DNA of 64,000 nucleotides from Rhynchopus euleeides (lineage: Eukaryota; Euglenozoa; Diplonemea; Diplonemida; Diplonemidae). The stretch spans positions 434,001 to 498,000 of the forward strand of contig OY723298.1 of the NCBI GenBank assembly GCA_963210315.1. Direction: 5' to 3'. Positions 39,190 through 48,915 of the stretch are shown piece by piece. A program made the translations under genes and the position numbers. Below the pieces are notes generated by a model that was not told the origin of the DNA, did no database searches, and was given only the letters and a program-made list of their open reading frames with translations. Every line of letters starts with the position of its first letter. Position 1 is the first letter of the stretch.

Positions 39190-42100
39190 TCACACATCCA
39201 TCGGAGATGCAAGGGGGGAGGAAACATCGTCGGATGCGGGGGCACGGCGGGAAGATGACCAGGCAGCCGCAGCAATAAGCCCAAAAGCAGACACAACGCT
39301 AAGGACCTGCCATGTGAGAGGTGACGCACTGCGGGACGCAGCACCACCCGAGGAGGCAAGGCCAAGGACAGTGCCGGCACGGGCAGGATGCACGGGGAGA
39401 GGGGACTCCACGCCCTCAGTACCCTCGGTCTCGTTGCCACGGCGGTGCTTGCGCATCCAGCGGTTGCCACGCTCGCGCTCGCCCTCCTCGGTACCCTCAG
39501 CACCCTCGGTCTCGTTGCCACGGCGGTGCTTGCGCATCCAGCGGTTGCCACGCTCGCGCTCGCCCTCCTCGGTACCCTCAGCACCCTCGGTCTTGTTACC
39601 ACGGCGCTGCTTGCGCATCCAGCGGTTGCCACGCTCGCGCTCACCCTCCTCGGTACCCTCAGCACCCTCGTTCTCGTTGCCACGGCGGTGCTTGCGCATG
39701 CGACGGTTGCCACGCTCGCGCTCGCCCTCCTCGGTACCCTCAGCACCCTCGGTCTTGTCGCCACGGCGGTGCTTGCGCATCCAGCGGTTGCCACGCTCGC
39801 GCTCGCCCTCCTCGGTACCCTCAGCACCCTCGGTCTTGTTGCCACGGCGGTGCTTGCGCATCCAGCGGTTGCCACGCTTGCGCTCGCCCTCCTCGGTACC
39901 CTCAGCACCCTCGGTCTCGTTGCCACGGCGCTGCTTGCGCATCCAGCGGTTGCCACGCTCGCGCTCGCCCTCCTCGGTACCCTCAGCACCCTCGGTCTTG
40001 TTACCACGGCGCTGCTTGCGCATCCAGCGGTTGCCACGCTCGCGCTCGCCCTCCTCGGTACCCTCAGCACCCTCGGTCTCGTTGCCACGGCGGTGCTTGC
40101 GCATCCAGCGGTTGCCACGCTTGCGCTCGCCCTCCTCGGTACCCTCAGCACCCTCGGTCTCGTTGCCACGGCGCTGCTTGCGCATCCAGCGGTTGCCACG
40201 CTCGCGCTCGCCCTCCTCGGTACCCTCAGCACCCTCGGTCTTGTTACCACGGCGCTGCTTGCGCATCCAACGGTTGCCGCGCTCGCGCTCGCCCTCCTCG
40301 GTACCCTCAGCACCCTCGGTCTTGTTGCCACGGCGGTGCTTGCGCATCCAGCGGTTGCCACGCTTGCGCTCGCCCTCCTCGGTACCCTCAGCACCCTCGG
40401 TCTTGTCGCCACGGCGGTGCTTGCGCATCCAGCGGTTGCCACGCTTGCGCTCGCCCTCCTCGGTACCCTCAGCACCCTCGGTCTTGTCGCCACGGCGGTG
40501 CTTGCGCATCCAGCGGTTGCCACGCTTGCGCTCGCCCTCCTCGGTACCCTCAGCACCCTCGGTCTCGTTGCCACGGCGCTGCTTGCGCATCCAGCGGTTG
40601 CCACGCTCGCGCTCGCCCTCCTCGGTACCCTCAGCACCCTCGGTCTCGTTGCCACGGCGCTGCTTGCGCATCCAGCGGTTGCCACGCTCGCGCTCGCCCT
40701 CCTCGGTACCCTCAGCACCCTCGGTCTTGTCGCCACGGCGGTGCTTGCGCATCCAGCGGTTGCCACGCTTGCGCTCGCCCTCCTCGGTACCCTCAGCACC
40801 CTCGGTCTCGTTGCCACGGCGCTGCTTGCGCATCCAGCGGTTGCCACGCTCGCGCTCGCCCTCCTCGGTACCCTCAGCACCCTCGGTCTCGTTGCCACGG
40901 CGGTGCTTGCGCATCCAGCGGTTGCCACGCTTGCGCTCGCCCTCCTCGGTACCCTCAGCACCCTCGGTCTTGTTGCCACGGCGGTGCTTGCGCATCCAGC
41001 GGTTGCCACGCTCGCGCTCGCCCTCCTCGGTACCCTCAGCACCCTCGGTCTTGTTGCCACGGCGGTGCTTGCGCATCCAGCGGTTGCCACGCTTGCGCTC
41101 GCCCTCCTCGGTACCCTCAGCACCCTCGGTCTCGTTGCCACGGCGCTGCTTGCGCATCCAGCGGTTGCCACGCTCGCGCTCGCCCTCCTCGGTACCCTCA
41201 GCACCCTCGGTCTTGTTGCCACGGCGGTGCTTGCGCATCCAGCGGTTGCCACGCTTGCGCTCGCCCTCCTCGGTACCCTCAGCACCCTCGGTCTCGTTGC
41301 CACGGCGGTGCTTGCGCATCCAGCGGTTGCCACGCTTGCGCTCGCCCTCCTCGGTACCCTCAGCACCCTCGGTCTCGTTGCCACGGCGCTGCTTGCGCAT
41401 CCAGCGGTTGCCACGCTCGCGCTCGCCCTCCTCGGTACCCTCAGCACCCTCGGTCTTGTTACCACGGCGCTGCTTGCGCATCCAACGGTTGCCGCGCTCG
41501 CGCTCGCCCTCCTCGGTACCCTCAGCACCCTCGGTCTTGTTGCCACGGCGGTGCTTGCGCATCCAGCGGTTGCCACGCTTGCGCTCGCCCTCCTCGGTAC
41601 CCTCAGCACCCTCGGTCTTGTCGCCACGGCGGTGCTTGCGCATCCAGCGGTTGCCACGCTTGCGCTCGCCCTCCTCGGTACCCTCAGCACCCTCGGTCTT
41701 GTCGCCACGGCGGTGCTTGCGCATCCAGCGGTTGCCACGCTTGCGCTCGCCCTCCTCGGTACCCTCAGCACCCTCGGTCTCGTTGCCACGGCGCTGCTTG
41801 CGCATCCAGCGGTTGCCACGCTCGCGCTCGCCCTCCTCGGTACCCTCAGCACCCTCGGTCTCGTTGCCACGGCGGTGCTTGCGCATCCAGCGGTTGCCAC
41901 GCTTGCGCTCGCCCTCCTCGGTACCCTCAGCACCCTCGGTCTCGTTGCCACGGCGCTGCTTGCGCATCCAGCGGTTGCCACGCTCGCGCTCGCCCTCCTC
42001 GGTACCCTCGGTCTTGTTACCACGGCGCTGCTTGCGTATCCAACGGTTGCCGCGCTCGCGCTCGCCCTCCTCGGTACCCTCAGCACCCTCGGTCTCGTTG

Positions 42101-42510
42101 CCACGGCGGTGCTTGCGCATCCAGCGGTTGCCACGCTCGCGCTCGCCCTCCTCGGTACCCTCAGCACCCTCGGTCTTGTTGCCACGGCGGTGCTTGCGCA
42201 TCCAGCGGTTGCCACGCTCGCGCTCGCCCTCCTCGGTACCCTCAGCACCCTCGGTCTTGTTACCACGGCGCTGCTTGCGCATCCACCGGTTGCCGCGCTT
42301 GCGCTCACCCTCCTCTGTTACGCCGGGCTTCCCAGCCTGCTGCCCCTCGCCCTCCGTCCCCCCTTCGAACGCCACCGTCTCATTGCACGGCTTGGCAGGC
42401 GCGCCCCCTCTCTGCCGACCCTTCCCCACCTGCTTGCCGCCTCCCCCCTCGTACGCCCCCGCAGCCCCCACCAGCAGCACCACGGCACACCAGAGAACCG
42501 CCGCACGCAT
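39190..42510 (-). CDS. Membrane protein built of 36 copies of a 27-residue charged repeat
   Basis: 1106 residues from the ATG at 42510. Residues 1-20 form a signal peptide; about 21-72 is a Gly/Glu-rich lead-in. From residue 73 to about 1029 the unit GNRWMRKHRRGNETEGAEG + TEEGERER (27 residues, 81 bp) repeats: 35 full units, one of them 24 residues long, plus a partial final unit. Variation is confined to a few positions (H/Q, E/K and E/K before the last R). A hydrophobic segment near 1066-1085 (WQVLSVVSAFGLIAAAAW) and a short tail suggest a type I membrane protein with a long alternating basic/acidic extracellular stalk. NET/NKT in each unit are N-glycosylation sequons. The other five frames across the array are also open because of the repeat, but only this one has a signal peptide and a membrane anchor. 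No family recognised. Confidence 0.75.
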   Translation of the reverse strand: MRAAVLWCAVVLLVGAAGAYEGGGGKQVGKGRQRGGAPAKPCNETVAFEGGTEGEGQQAGKPGVTEEGERKRGNRWMRKQRRGNKTEGAEGTEEGERERGNRWMRKHRRGNKTEGAEGTEEGERERGNRWMRKHRRGNETEGAEGTEEGERERGNRWIRKQRRGNKTEGTEEGERERGNRWMRKQRRGNETEGAEGTEEGERKRGNRWMRKHRRGNETEGAEGTEEGERERGNRWMRKQRRGNETEGAEGTEEGERKRGNRWMRKHRRGDKTEGAEGTEEGERKRGNRWMRKHRRGDKTEGAEGTEEGERKRGNRWMRKHRRGNKTEGAEGTEEGERERGNRWMRKQRRGNKTEGAEGTEEGERERGNRWMRKQRRGNETEGAEGTEEGERKRGNRWMRKHRRGNETEGAEGTEEGERKRGNRWMRKHRRGNKTEGAEGTEEGERERGNRWMRKQRRGNETEGAEGTEEGERKRGNRWMRKHRRGNKTEGAEGTEEGERERGNRWMRKHRRGNKTEGAEGTEEGERKRGNRWMRKHRRGNETEGAEGTEEGERERGNRWMRKQRRGNETEGAEGTEEGERKRGNRWMRKHRRGDKTEGAEGTEEGERERGNRWMRKQRRGNETEGAEGTEEGERERGNRWMRKQRRGNETEGAEGTEEGERKRGNRWMRKHRRGDKTEGAEGTEEGERKRGNRWMRKHRRGDKTEGAEGTEEGERKRGNRWMRKHRRGNKTEGAEGTEEGERERGNRWMRKQRRGNKTEGAEGTEEGERERGNRWMRKQRRGNETEGAEGTEEGERKRGNRWMRKHRRGNETEGAEGTEEGERERGNRWMRKQRRGNKTEGAEGTEEGERERGNRWMRKQRRGNETEGAEGTEEGERKRGNRWMRKHRRGNKTEGAEGTEEGERERGNRWMRKHRRGDKTEGAEGTEEGERERGNRRMRKHRRGNENEGAEGTEEGERERGNRWMRKQRRGNKTEGAEGTEEGERERGNRWMRKHRRGNETEGAEGTEEGERERGNRWMRKHRRGNETEGTEGVESPLPVHPARAGTVLGLASSGGAASRSASPLTWQVLSVVSAFGLIAAAAWSSSRRAPASDDVSSPLASPMDV
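39405..42294 (-). repeat. 81-bp coding minisatellite
   Basis: About 36 units, near-identical, with a few silent and missense variants arranged in blocks (for example consecutive CTTGTCGCC and CTTGTTGCC units near 40320-40500 and again near 41520-41720), implying a higher-order duplication within the array. Confidence 0.9.
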
Positions 42511-43642
42511 GTTGACCTCGAAGCGCACCCTCCTGCTGCCCTATGCCTGTGTTCTGAAGGGCGCGTGATGTGCTGCATGTGCTTCTGTGTTGCGTGCACC
42601 CCCCAGCACCCCCCCCACCCACACTGACACCCTGCCTCCCCCTCCCCCCCAGGAGCTCCAGAGCGCGACACTGCTTCCAGTGTCCTCCAGCGCGTTGCCA
42701 CGAAGGCCCCGACCAACACTGGGGTGAGAGTGAGGGCGAGGGTCGGGGTGAGGGATCCTTACTCCCGACCTGCCGGAGTCGTTTCGCACCTAGAGATGCT
42801 CTTGTTATCTCCCCACTGTCCTGTCTCTCCGTCTTCGTCCACACCCCCCCCCCACGCCCTCACACCGACACCCCCCTCCCCCTCCTCCGCCTGCGGTGGG
42901 GCAGGCGGGTGAAATCTAACCGCAAGGCTTTTGGGGACATATCACCCTATTTCAACCCGTGCGGTATGCACCCGCAGCGCCCCCCCTCCCCGATGCCCCT
43001 CCCCCCCCTGTTCCTCTAGTGCCGCACTGCGCGGGTTAGGCTGAAACATGCACACACATCAGATCACTTGCGAGCGGGTGCAGCAGATGGAGGGTTGGGT
43101 TGCAGGATGCGAGGAAAAAATCCAATTGTCAATCAAGGGGCGGTGTGGGGGCGGGGGTTGGGATTTATCGAGGAATAGCAATATTGGGAGGGGGGGGGGG
43201 GGGGTGAAGGAGCGTGCACGTTGCAAAACAATATCCCACCCACCCACCCACCCACCTCCACCACCACCACCACCCCCCCCCCCCCCTGGAGGGCAACCAT
43301 GCGTTACGTTGGCAATACACAAAGACACCAACACGCCACTCCTCCCCGCCCTCCTTTTGCCGGCCAGACGTTGCCTCTACTCCCGATGGCATAGGCGAGG
43401 CAAAACAATACCCTCCCCCAATGCTCACATGAGTTCTCACGGGAAGGGCCAGGGGGGGGGGGGCGCTGTGTGGGAGGGGGGGGGGGGGGTAGTGAAATAG
43501 AAGTAGAAGGAGTCACAAGAATGATCTCCGTTCACTCGTTGTTTGGGGGGTGGGGGGGGATCAACGTTCTCTTTTGCGCCCCTCGCCGACCCTTCCGCCC
43601 CCTCCTCAGAGCGCGTGGGTGGGTAGGGTCAGGCTACCCACA
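42511..43642. other. Intergenic region without supported gene
   Basis: C- and G-runs dominate (42846-42853, 43190-43204, 43273-43286, 43453-43490). The 15-mer GTTTCGCACCTAGAG near 42781 recurs near 54294. No coding signal. Confidence 0.5.
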
Positions 43643-45497
43643 TCATGCTGCCGTCGGCTCGGCCACTTCGGGCCCAGCGGCTGCGACAGCCGGTGTGGTC
43701 GAGACAACCGTGTCGGCGTCGGGCTCCCACTCGCCGCCTGTTGGGTGGGTGATGTGATATGTGTTTGGGTGGTTTGCCAAAAAAAAATCGGCGCGCAGCG
43801 TATTCTCGTTGCGGCCGCACCGTCCACCGTCCACTGAGCACACTCTGTGTGCTCTCCCACTGGGACATACTTTCTGCGACATGCACCCACTGAGACACCT
43901 CGTTGGGCATCACCTTCATGTCGTGCGGGTCCTGCGACTTGACGTACCCGAGACCGCTCTCCATCTCGGTGAACAGCCCAAACTTCCACCTGCTGTGCGG
44001 GTCGGAGAAGATCCGCCACGCCGCCTCGTCCTGCCGGTCGCTCACGCGCTCCCAGAAGGGCGAGTTGCGGTGCAGCTTCTTGGTGTTCAGGCGGTACTCA
44101 CCCACAGCCTCCGGCAGGGAGCACTTCTGGATGTGCAGCGTGTGCTCCACAGAGTCTTTGAACTCCAGGTCAGGGGCGGAGGACTCAGCAGCCTTCGGTG
44201 CTGCGGTCCTCTCCTGCACGGGGGCCTTCTTCGCCAGCTTGTCGAACATGCCCTGGTAGGTCTTCTTGTCCTTCTGCTTCTGCAGCTTCAGCGCCTTGTC
44301 GACCTGCTCCAGCTCGGCCTTGGCCTCCTTGGAGTTGGCGTCGAGGGAAAGGGCATGCTCTGCATCGGCACGTGCCGCCTCGAAGTCAGCGCGGAGGCGG
44401 TTTGCCTTGGCCTTGCGGAGAATGGCACGCATGTTGACCGGGTCGATCTCCAGGGCCTTCTCGCAGTTCTTCGCCGCGAAGAAGTTCTGCTGCATCTCCA
44501 GCTGCACCGCCGCCAGGTTGGTCAGCAGAGGGAGGCGCACCTTCTTCAGCTCCGCGTCGTCCCCCTCGACAAACGCAAGCCCCGCTTCATACTTTGCAGC
44601 CGCACGCTTGAACTTCTTCGCCTTGTAGAGGGTGTTGCCATCCGCTTTCCGCTTCTCCCCCTCCTTCACCTTGTCCGCGGGGGTCTGGCATTCGTACATC
44701 TGCTTCGGCGAGACGAAGCTCACCAGGGTCACGACGACGCAGAGCTTCTCCGGCTCACCCTCCACCCCGACGGTGTCCCACTTCGGCAGGGGGGCCAGCC
44801 CGGGCGCGTTGGTCTCCACGATGAACCGCGAGGTCTCCCCCTGCACCATGCTCTTCAGGGCAAGCTCCAGGGCGGCAGGCACGTCCTCCTCCCCGATGGT
44901 CACCTTCACGCCGGTCCGCAGCTTGGTGGCGGTGACGGTGGCACCGTTGTTGTCCTGCTGCTCCTCCTCGAAGTCTGCGGCGATAGGCTCAGCCTGGTGG
45001 ATGTCCACGACAAGCTCACTCTCGTAGACAGGCTTTGTGTATTCGTTCTCCGGGGTGACGACGGTCTGCTTCATCAGCGTCTTCGTCTTGGTCTCGGAGA
45101 TGTCTGTGTATGATGTCCACGAGAGGAGCTCCACGTCGAAGATGAGCGTGGCAGCAGGGGGGATGACAGGCGCCTTGCCGTCCTCCCCGTATGCCAGGGA
45201 GTGGTGGATCTTCAGGGTGCTGCGCTCGCCCTTGCGCATGCTGGCGATGCCGTGCTCCCACCCCTTGATGACCTGGCCAGTGCCGATGATGAAGTTGATC
45301 GGCTCGTCGCGGTCGCGGCTGCTGTCAAACTTGGAACCCGTGGCAAGGTTGCCCACGTAGTGGACGTACACCGTGGCGCCCTTAGGGGGCGTCCCATCGC
45401 CAGACCCCACCTGCTTGCATGTCTTGATGAGCTTCTCATCCCCGAGGATGTCCACCTCCTGGCCCTCCTTGTCGACACGACCGCAGAACTCCCTCAT
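43643..45497 (-). CDS. FKBP-type peptidyl-prolyl isomerase with TPR domain and extra C-terminal domain (two exons)
   Basis: Exon 1 is 45497-43871, intron GTATGT...CCAACAG 43870-43738 (133 nt, phase 1), exon 2 is 43737-43643; 573 residues. FKBP domain about 22-127 with YVHYVG, KFDSS, the pocket Trp in VIKGWEHGIASMRKGE, AYGE and IPPAATLIFDVELL. A second, degenerate FKBP-like domain (about 140-262) lacks these residues. A three-repeat TPR domain spans about 285-405 (ADGNTLYKAKKFKRAAAKYE; LTNLAAVQLEMQQ; ALEIDPVNMRAILRKAKA), a likely HSP90-docking clamp. The C-terminal region (about 445-573), with several Trp (FWERV, AAWRIF, SRWKFGLF, SQWVHVAES.EWEPD), is an additional domain I cannot name. The splice was chosen because it continues that Trp pattern and removes a low-complexity Arg-rich tail. 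Confidence 0.87.
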
Positions 45498-46057
45498 CTT
45501 GGCAGCTGGTACCGTGCAGTGGGTCGCTGCCCTCTTGCACCTGAGAGGTGGCGGAGGTGGGGCAGCGCAGAAGCATAGCAGAGCAAGATGGTGGGCTGGG
45601 CGAGATGCGGGGGGGTGCAAATCCCACCCGAGTGGCTGCTGATGGCAAGAGGAGAGAGAGGGGGTGGCGGGGGTCGTGGGCATTATTGGCGGCTCCGAAA
45701 CGCTGATCTCTTCCAGTGTTGTGCTGAGCGGCGACAGCAATCATACAACGGTGCAAATGGGGGGGGGGGAGCGGGGCGATGTGTAGGGGCATAGGGCACG
45801 AACGGGCACCAGAATGAAGATGAAAGTCTTGAAAGAAGAATGATGCAGAACGGCCCGAGCCCCCCCCACACTCACCCCACACCGGAACCCCAGCCCCCCT
45901 CCCCACGCAGATCTAATGGTGTGGTCGAATAAGCACGACTGAGACAGTTCCATCACACAGGTCGGGGATCGACACCCCCAATTCACTCATAATACAGGCA
46001 GAAGGCAGTGCCACTGGGGGGGTAGGCGTAGGGAGTAGGCTATATATAGTTTTCGTT
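45498..46057. other. Intergenic region upstream of the FKBP gene
   Basis: 560 bp, no gene. A G run lies near 45760-45770, and TATATATA at 46041-46048 sits next to the insertion site of element B. Confidence 0.5.
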
Positions 46058-46065
46058 ACTCAAAG

Positions 46066-48469
46066 TTAGGGTGGACGACTCGCCCAACTTTTCAGCTAAG
46101 CTACTGTGACAAAAAATATTGGCTTCAAAAAAAGAAATTCCTGGGTTTCTCGGCCACTTTTGAGGTAATTGCGCGACAGTCCTGAAGTTGGGAACCCCAA
46201 ATGTGGAAAAGCAACACCGAAAACTCGATTTTCGGGCCCCACACTGTAGACACAATGTGACTTTTCGGGGGTACCTGGGACCCCCCGTGTTTAAGTCCCC
46301 CCCCTGGAGGCGACTTTCGGCCAGGGGGGGGCTTAAACACGGGGGTGGCACGGTGGAGACCAAGAAGACCTCTTCCGCTTCCGTCGTATGGGGGTGATTC
46401 CGGTCCGGATGGACTTTTGGCACCCCACTTTTCGACTCTGACAGCACCTGGAGGGCACCAGGTGGCCTCGCGGCCACCTGATCACCCTCCAGACCAGCCC
46501 ACTCCCGTGTTTAGGTCCACCTGTGCTTAAGTCCCCCCTGGGGGGACTTTTACACGGGTGGTCCCAGGTACGAGCAGTGATCTCGTGCCAGGGCTGGCAT
46601 GGCCCGACCTCAACATTTTCCCATCACATGTTGTGGAGAGGCCAGACTATCTTCAGTAGACTTTGGGTTTTTGAGTTCGGCCGGGTGAAAATGCGGCGCA
46701 GCGTGCGAAAATCCAACGCCACCATGAGAGGCAGGTGGATGAAGCTTGATGACTCAGTCGCGCCGAATCGTACCCAAGTGAAGGACTATCCCCTGGAATG
46801 CGACACAGCACCAACCGGTGTGAGACGTGCCTTCAAAATCCTGAAGGATGATCACCGACCAATAAAGCGACCAGATGGCGGTCCCAAATTTGGGACCGAC
46901 CCATAAAGCGACCAGATGGTGGTCCCAAATTTGGGACCGACCCATAAAGCGACCAGATGGTGGTCCCAAATTTGGGACCGACCCATAAAGCGACCAGATG
47001 GTGGTCCCAAATTTGGGACCGACCGAAAAATTGACCAGAGGGCGGTCCCAAATTTGGGACCGACCAATAAAGCGACCAGATGGCGGTCCCAAATTTGGGA
47101 CCGACCGAGAAAGCGACCAGATGGTGGTCCCAAATTTGGGACCGACCAATAAAGCGACCAGATGGCGGTCCCAAATTTGGGACCGACCCATAAAGCGACC
47201 AGATGGCGGTCCCAAATTTGGGACCGCCATCTGGTCGCTTTATTGGTCGGTCCCAAATTTGGGACCGCCATCTGGTCAATTTTTCGGTCGGTCCCAAATT
47301 TGGGACCACCATCTGGTCGCTTTCTCGGTCGGTCCCAAATTTGGGACCGCCATCTGGTCGCTTTATTGGTCGGTCCCAATTTTGGGACCGCCATCTGGTC
47401 GCTTTATGGGTCGGTCCCAAATTTGGGACCACCATCTGGTCGCTTTCTCGGTCGGTCCCAAATTTGGGACCGCCATCTGGTCGCTTTATTGGTCGGTCCC
47501 AAATTTGGGACCGCCATCTGGTCAATTTTTCGGTCGGTCCCAAATTTGGGACCACCATCTGGTCGCTTTCTCGGTCGGTCCCAAATTTGGGACCGCCATC
47601 TGGTCGCTTTATTGGTCGGTCCCAAATTTGGGACCACCATCTGGTCGCTTTATGGGTCGGTCCCAAATTTGGGACCACCATCTGGTCGCTTTCTCGGTCG
47701 GTCCCAATTTTGGGACCGCCATCTGGTCGCTTTATGGGTCGGTCCCAAATTTGGGACCGCCATCTGGTCAATTTTTCGGTCGGTCCCAAATTTGGGACCA
47801 CCATCTGGTCGCTTTCTCGGTCGGTCCCAAATTTGGGACCGCCATCTGGTCGCTTTCTCGGTCGGTCCCAATTTCGGGACCGCCATCTGGTCAATTTTTC
47901 GGTCGGTCCCAAATTTGGGACCACCATCTGGTCGCTTTATCGGTCGGTCCCAAATTTGGGACCGCCATCTGGTCGCTTTGTTGGTCGGTCCCTAATTTGG
48001 GACCACCATCTGGTCCATTTTTCGGTGGGTCCCAAGTTTGGGATGAGGAACTCCGTGGGTACCATTGGTCGCCCTTCGGTCGCCACCTGTTCAGACCCCT
48101 TTTCAGGGGATTTGAGCCCCAGAGAGACCTCCTGGACCGGTTTTCTGGTGTTTTATGCTCTTCCCGACCCTGTCCTGGCCCACAATGTGGTCTGGAGCGA
48201 GGTTCTGCTGATTTCCGCCTGATGCGGACCCTCCTTTGGGGTCCTCCATTTATTTTGCGTCTGACCGTCGCCTTCCCCACCTAGTTCACGAGGGCAAGGT
48301 GAAAAACCGTTTTTTAACCCCAAAAATGGCATTTCCCGGGTGGCGACCTCTGGCGACCTCTGAAAAATGTGCCCAAAAAGTGATTTTTGGGACCTTGCGG
48401 ACCTAGAAAACACAAAGGGAAAAAAAAATATTTTTTGTCACACCCCCTCTTGGGGCGGTACGCCAGTCT
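46066..48469. mobile_element. Palindrome-array transposon, copy B
   Basis: 2404 bp with the same ends as copy A, flanked by a perfect 8-bp duplication ACTCAAAG at 46058-46065 and 48470-48477. Contains 29 palindromic cores. The site corresponding to the hAT insertion in copy A is intact. No transposase frame. The 8-bp duplication suggests a hAT-like transposase in trans, but the termini are not CAGGG-like. Confidence 0.88.
46857..48045. repeat. 41-bp palindromic-core array, 29 units, with central orientation switch (copy B)
   Basis: Cores 1-8 read CGACCAGATGG then core, cores 10-29 read core then CCATCTGGTCG. The switch is at core 9, near 47205-47225, where both flanks are CCATCTGG-type, producing a large inverted repeat. 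In copy A the switch is at core 1. Variant cores (CCCAATTTTGGG, CCCAATTTCGGG, CCCTAATTTGGG, CCCAAGTTTGGG) mark individual units, and the last two are shared with copy A. Confidence 0.9.
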
Positions 48470-48476
48470 ACTCAAA

Positions 48477-48584
48477 GGGGGTCTTCGCTACGGGGTGGTC
48501 GTCAGTGCATTTTGGTGCATTTCCTGTTGAATTGGCTGAAAACTGAAGAAGTTTGTCGAAGTTTGTCGACCAGCAAAGACCCCC
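48477..48584. repeat. About 100-bp miniature inverted-repeat element, copy 1
   Basis: Starts GGGGGTCTTCGCT and ends AGCAAAGACCCCC; internal GGTGGTCGTCAGTGCATTT and GTTGAAT.GGCTGAAAA are shared with 61900-61999. Directly abuts the 3' target duplication of element B. Confidence 0.65.
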
Positions 48585-48915
48585 AAAAGAGCCCAGATTT
48601 ATTTGTTTCGCGCACACCAGCCCAAAAAAGCGCTGCCCCCGCCACGCCCGCTATCTTCCTTTGACACTGGGGGCAGAGGAGGCCGTTTGCTTGGATGAAG
48701 AATGTCAAAAAGGAATCACCCCCCCCCCTCCCTCTGGACACGCACTCCACTGGAATATTCTCAACACTGCCCACCCCCCCCTCCCGGGCTGGCTCCGGGC
48801 CACGCCCCTAAAAGTCTAAGGTGATTTTGCCTTCTTAAAGTTTTGACACAGAAAATAATACTTTGCAGCACACTCCTGCGCTGCCCCCACCCTACCCCCC
48901 CCTTCCCCTCCCAGG
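48585..48915. other. Intergenic region without supported gene
   Basis: 331 bp with C runs near 48719-48727 and 48895-48901; nothing else recognised. Confidence 0.5.

Noticed and set aside
39173..42627. Four other frames of over 1000 codons overlapping the repeat-protein gene
   Set aside because: By-products of the stop-free 81-bp repeat; none has both a signal peptide and a membrane anchor.
46857..48045. CRISPR-like regular array
   Set aside because: Units are nearly identical throughout with no unique spacers, orientation flips, and the array is inside a transposon of a eukaryote.
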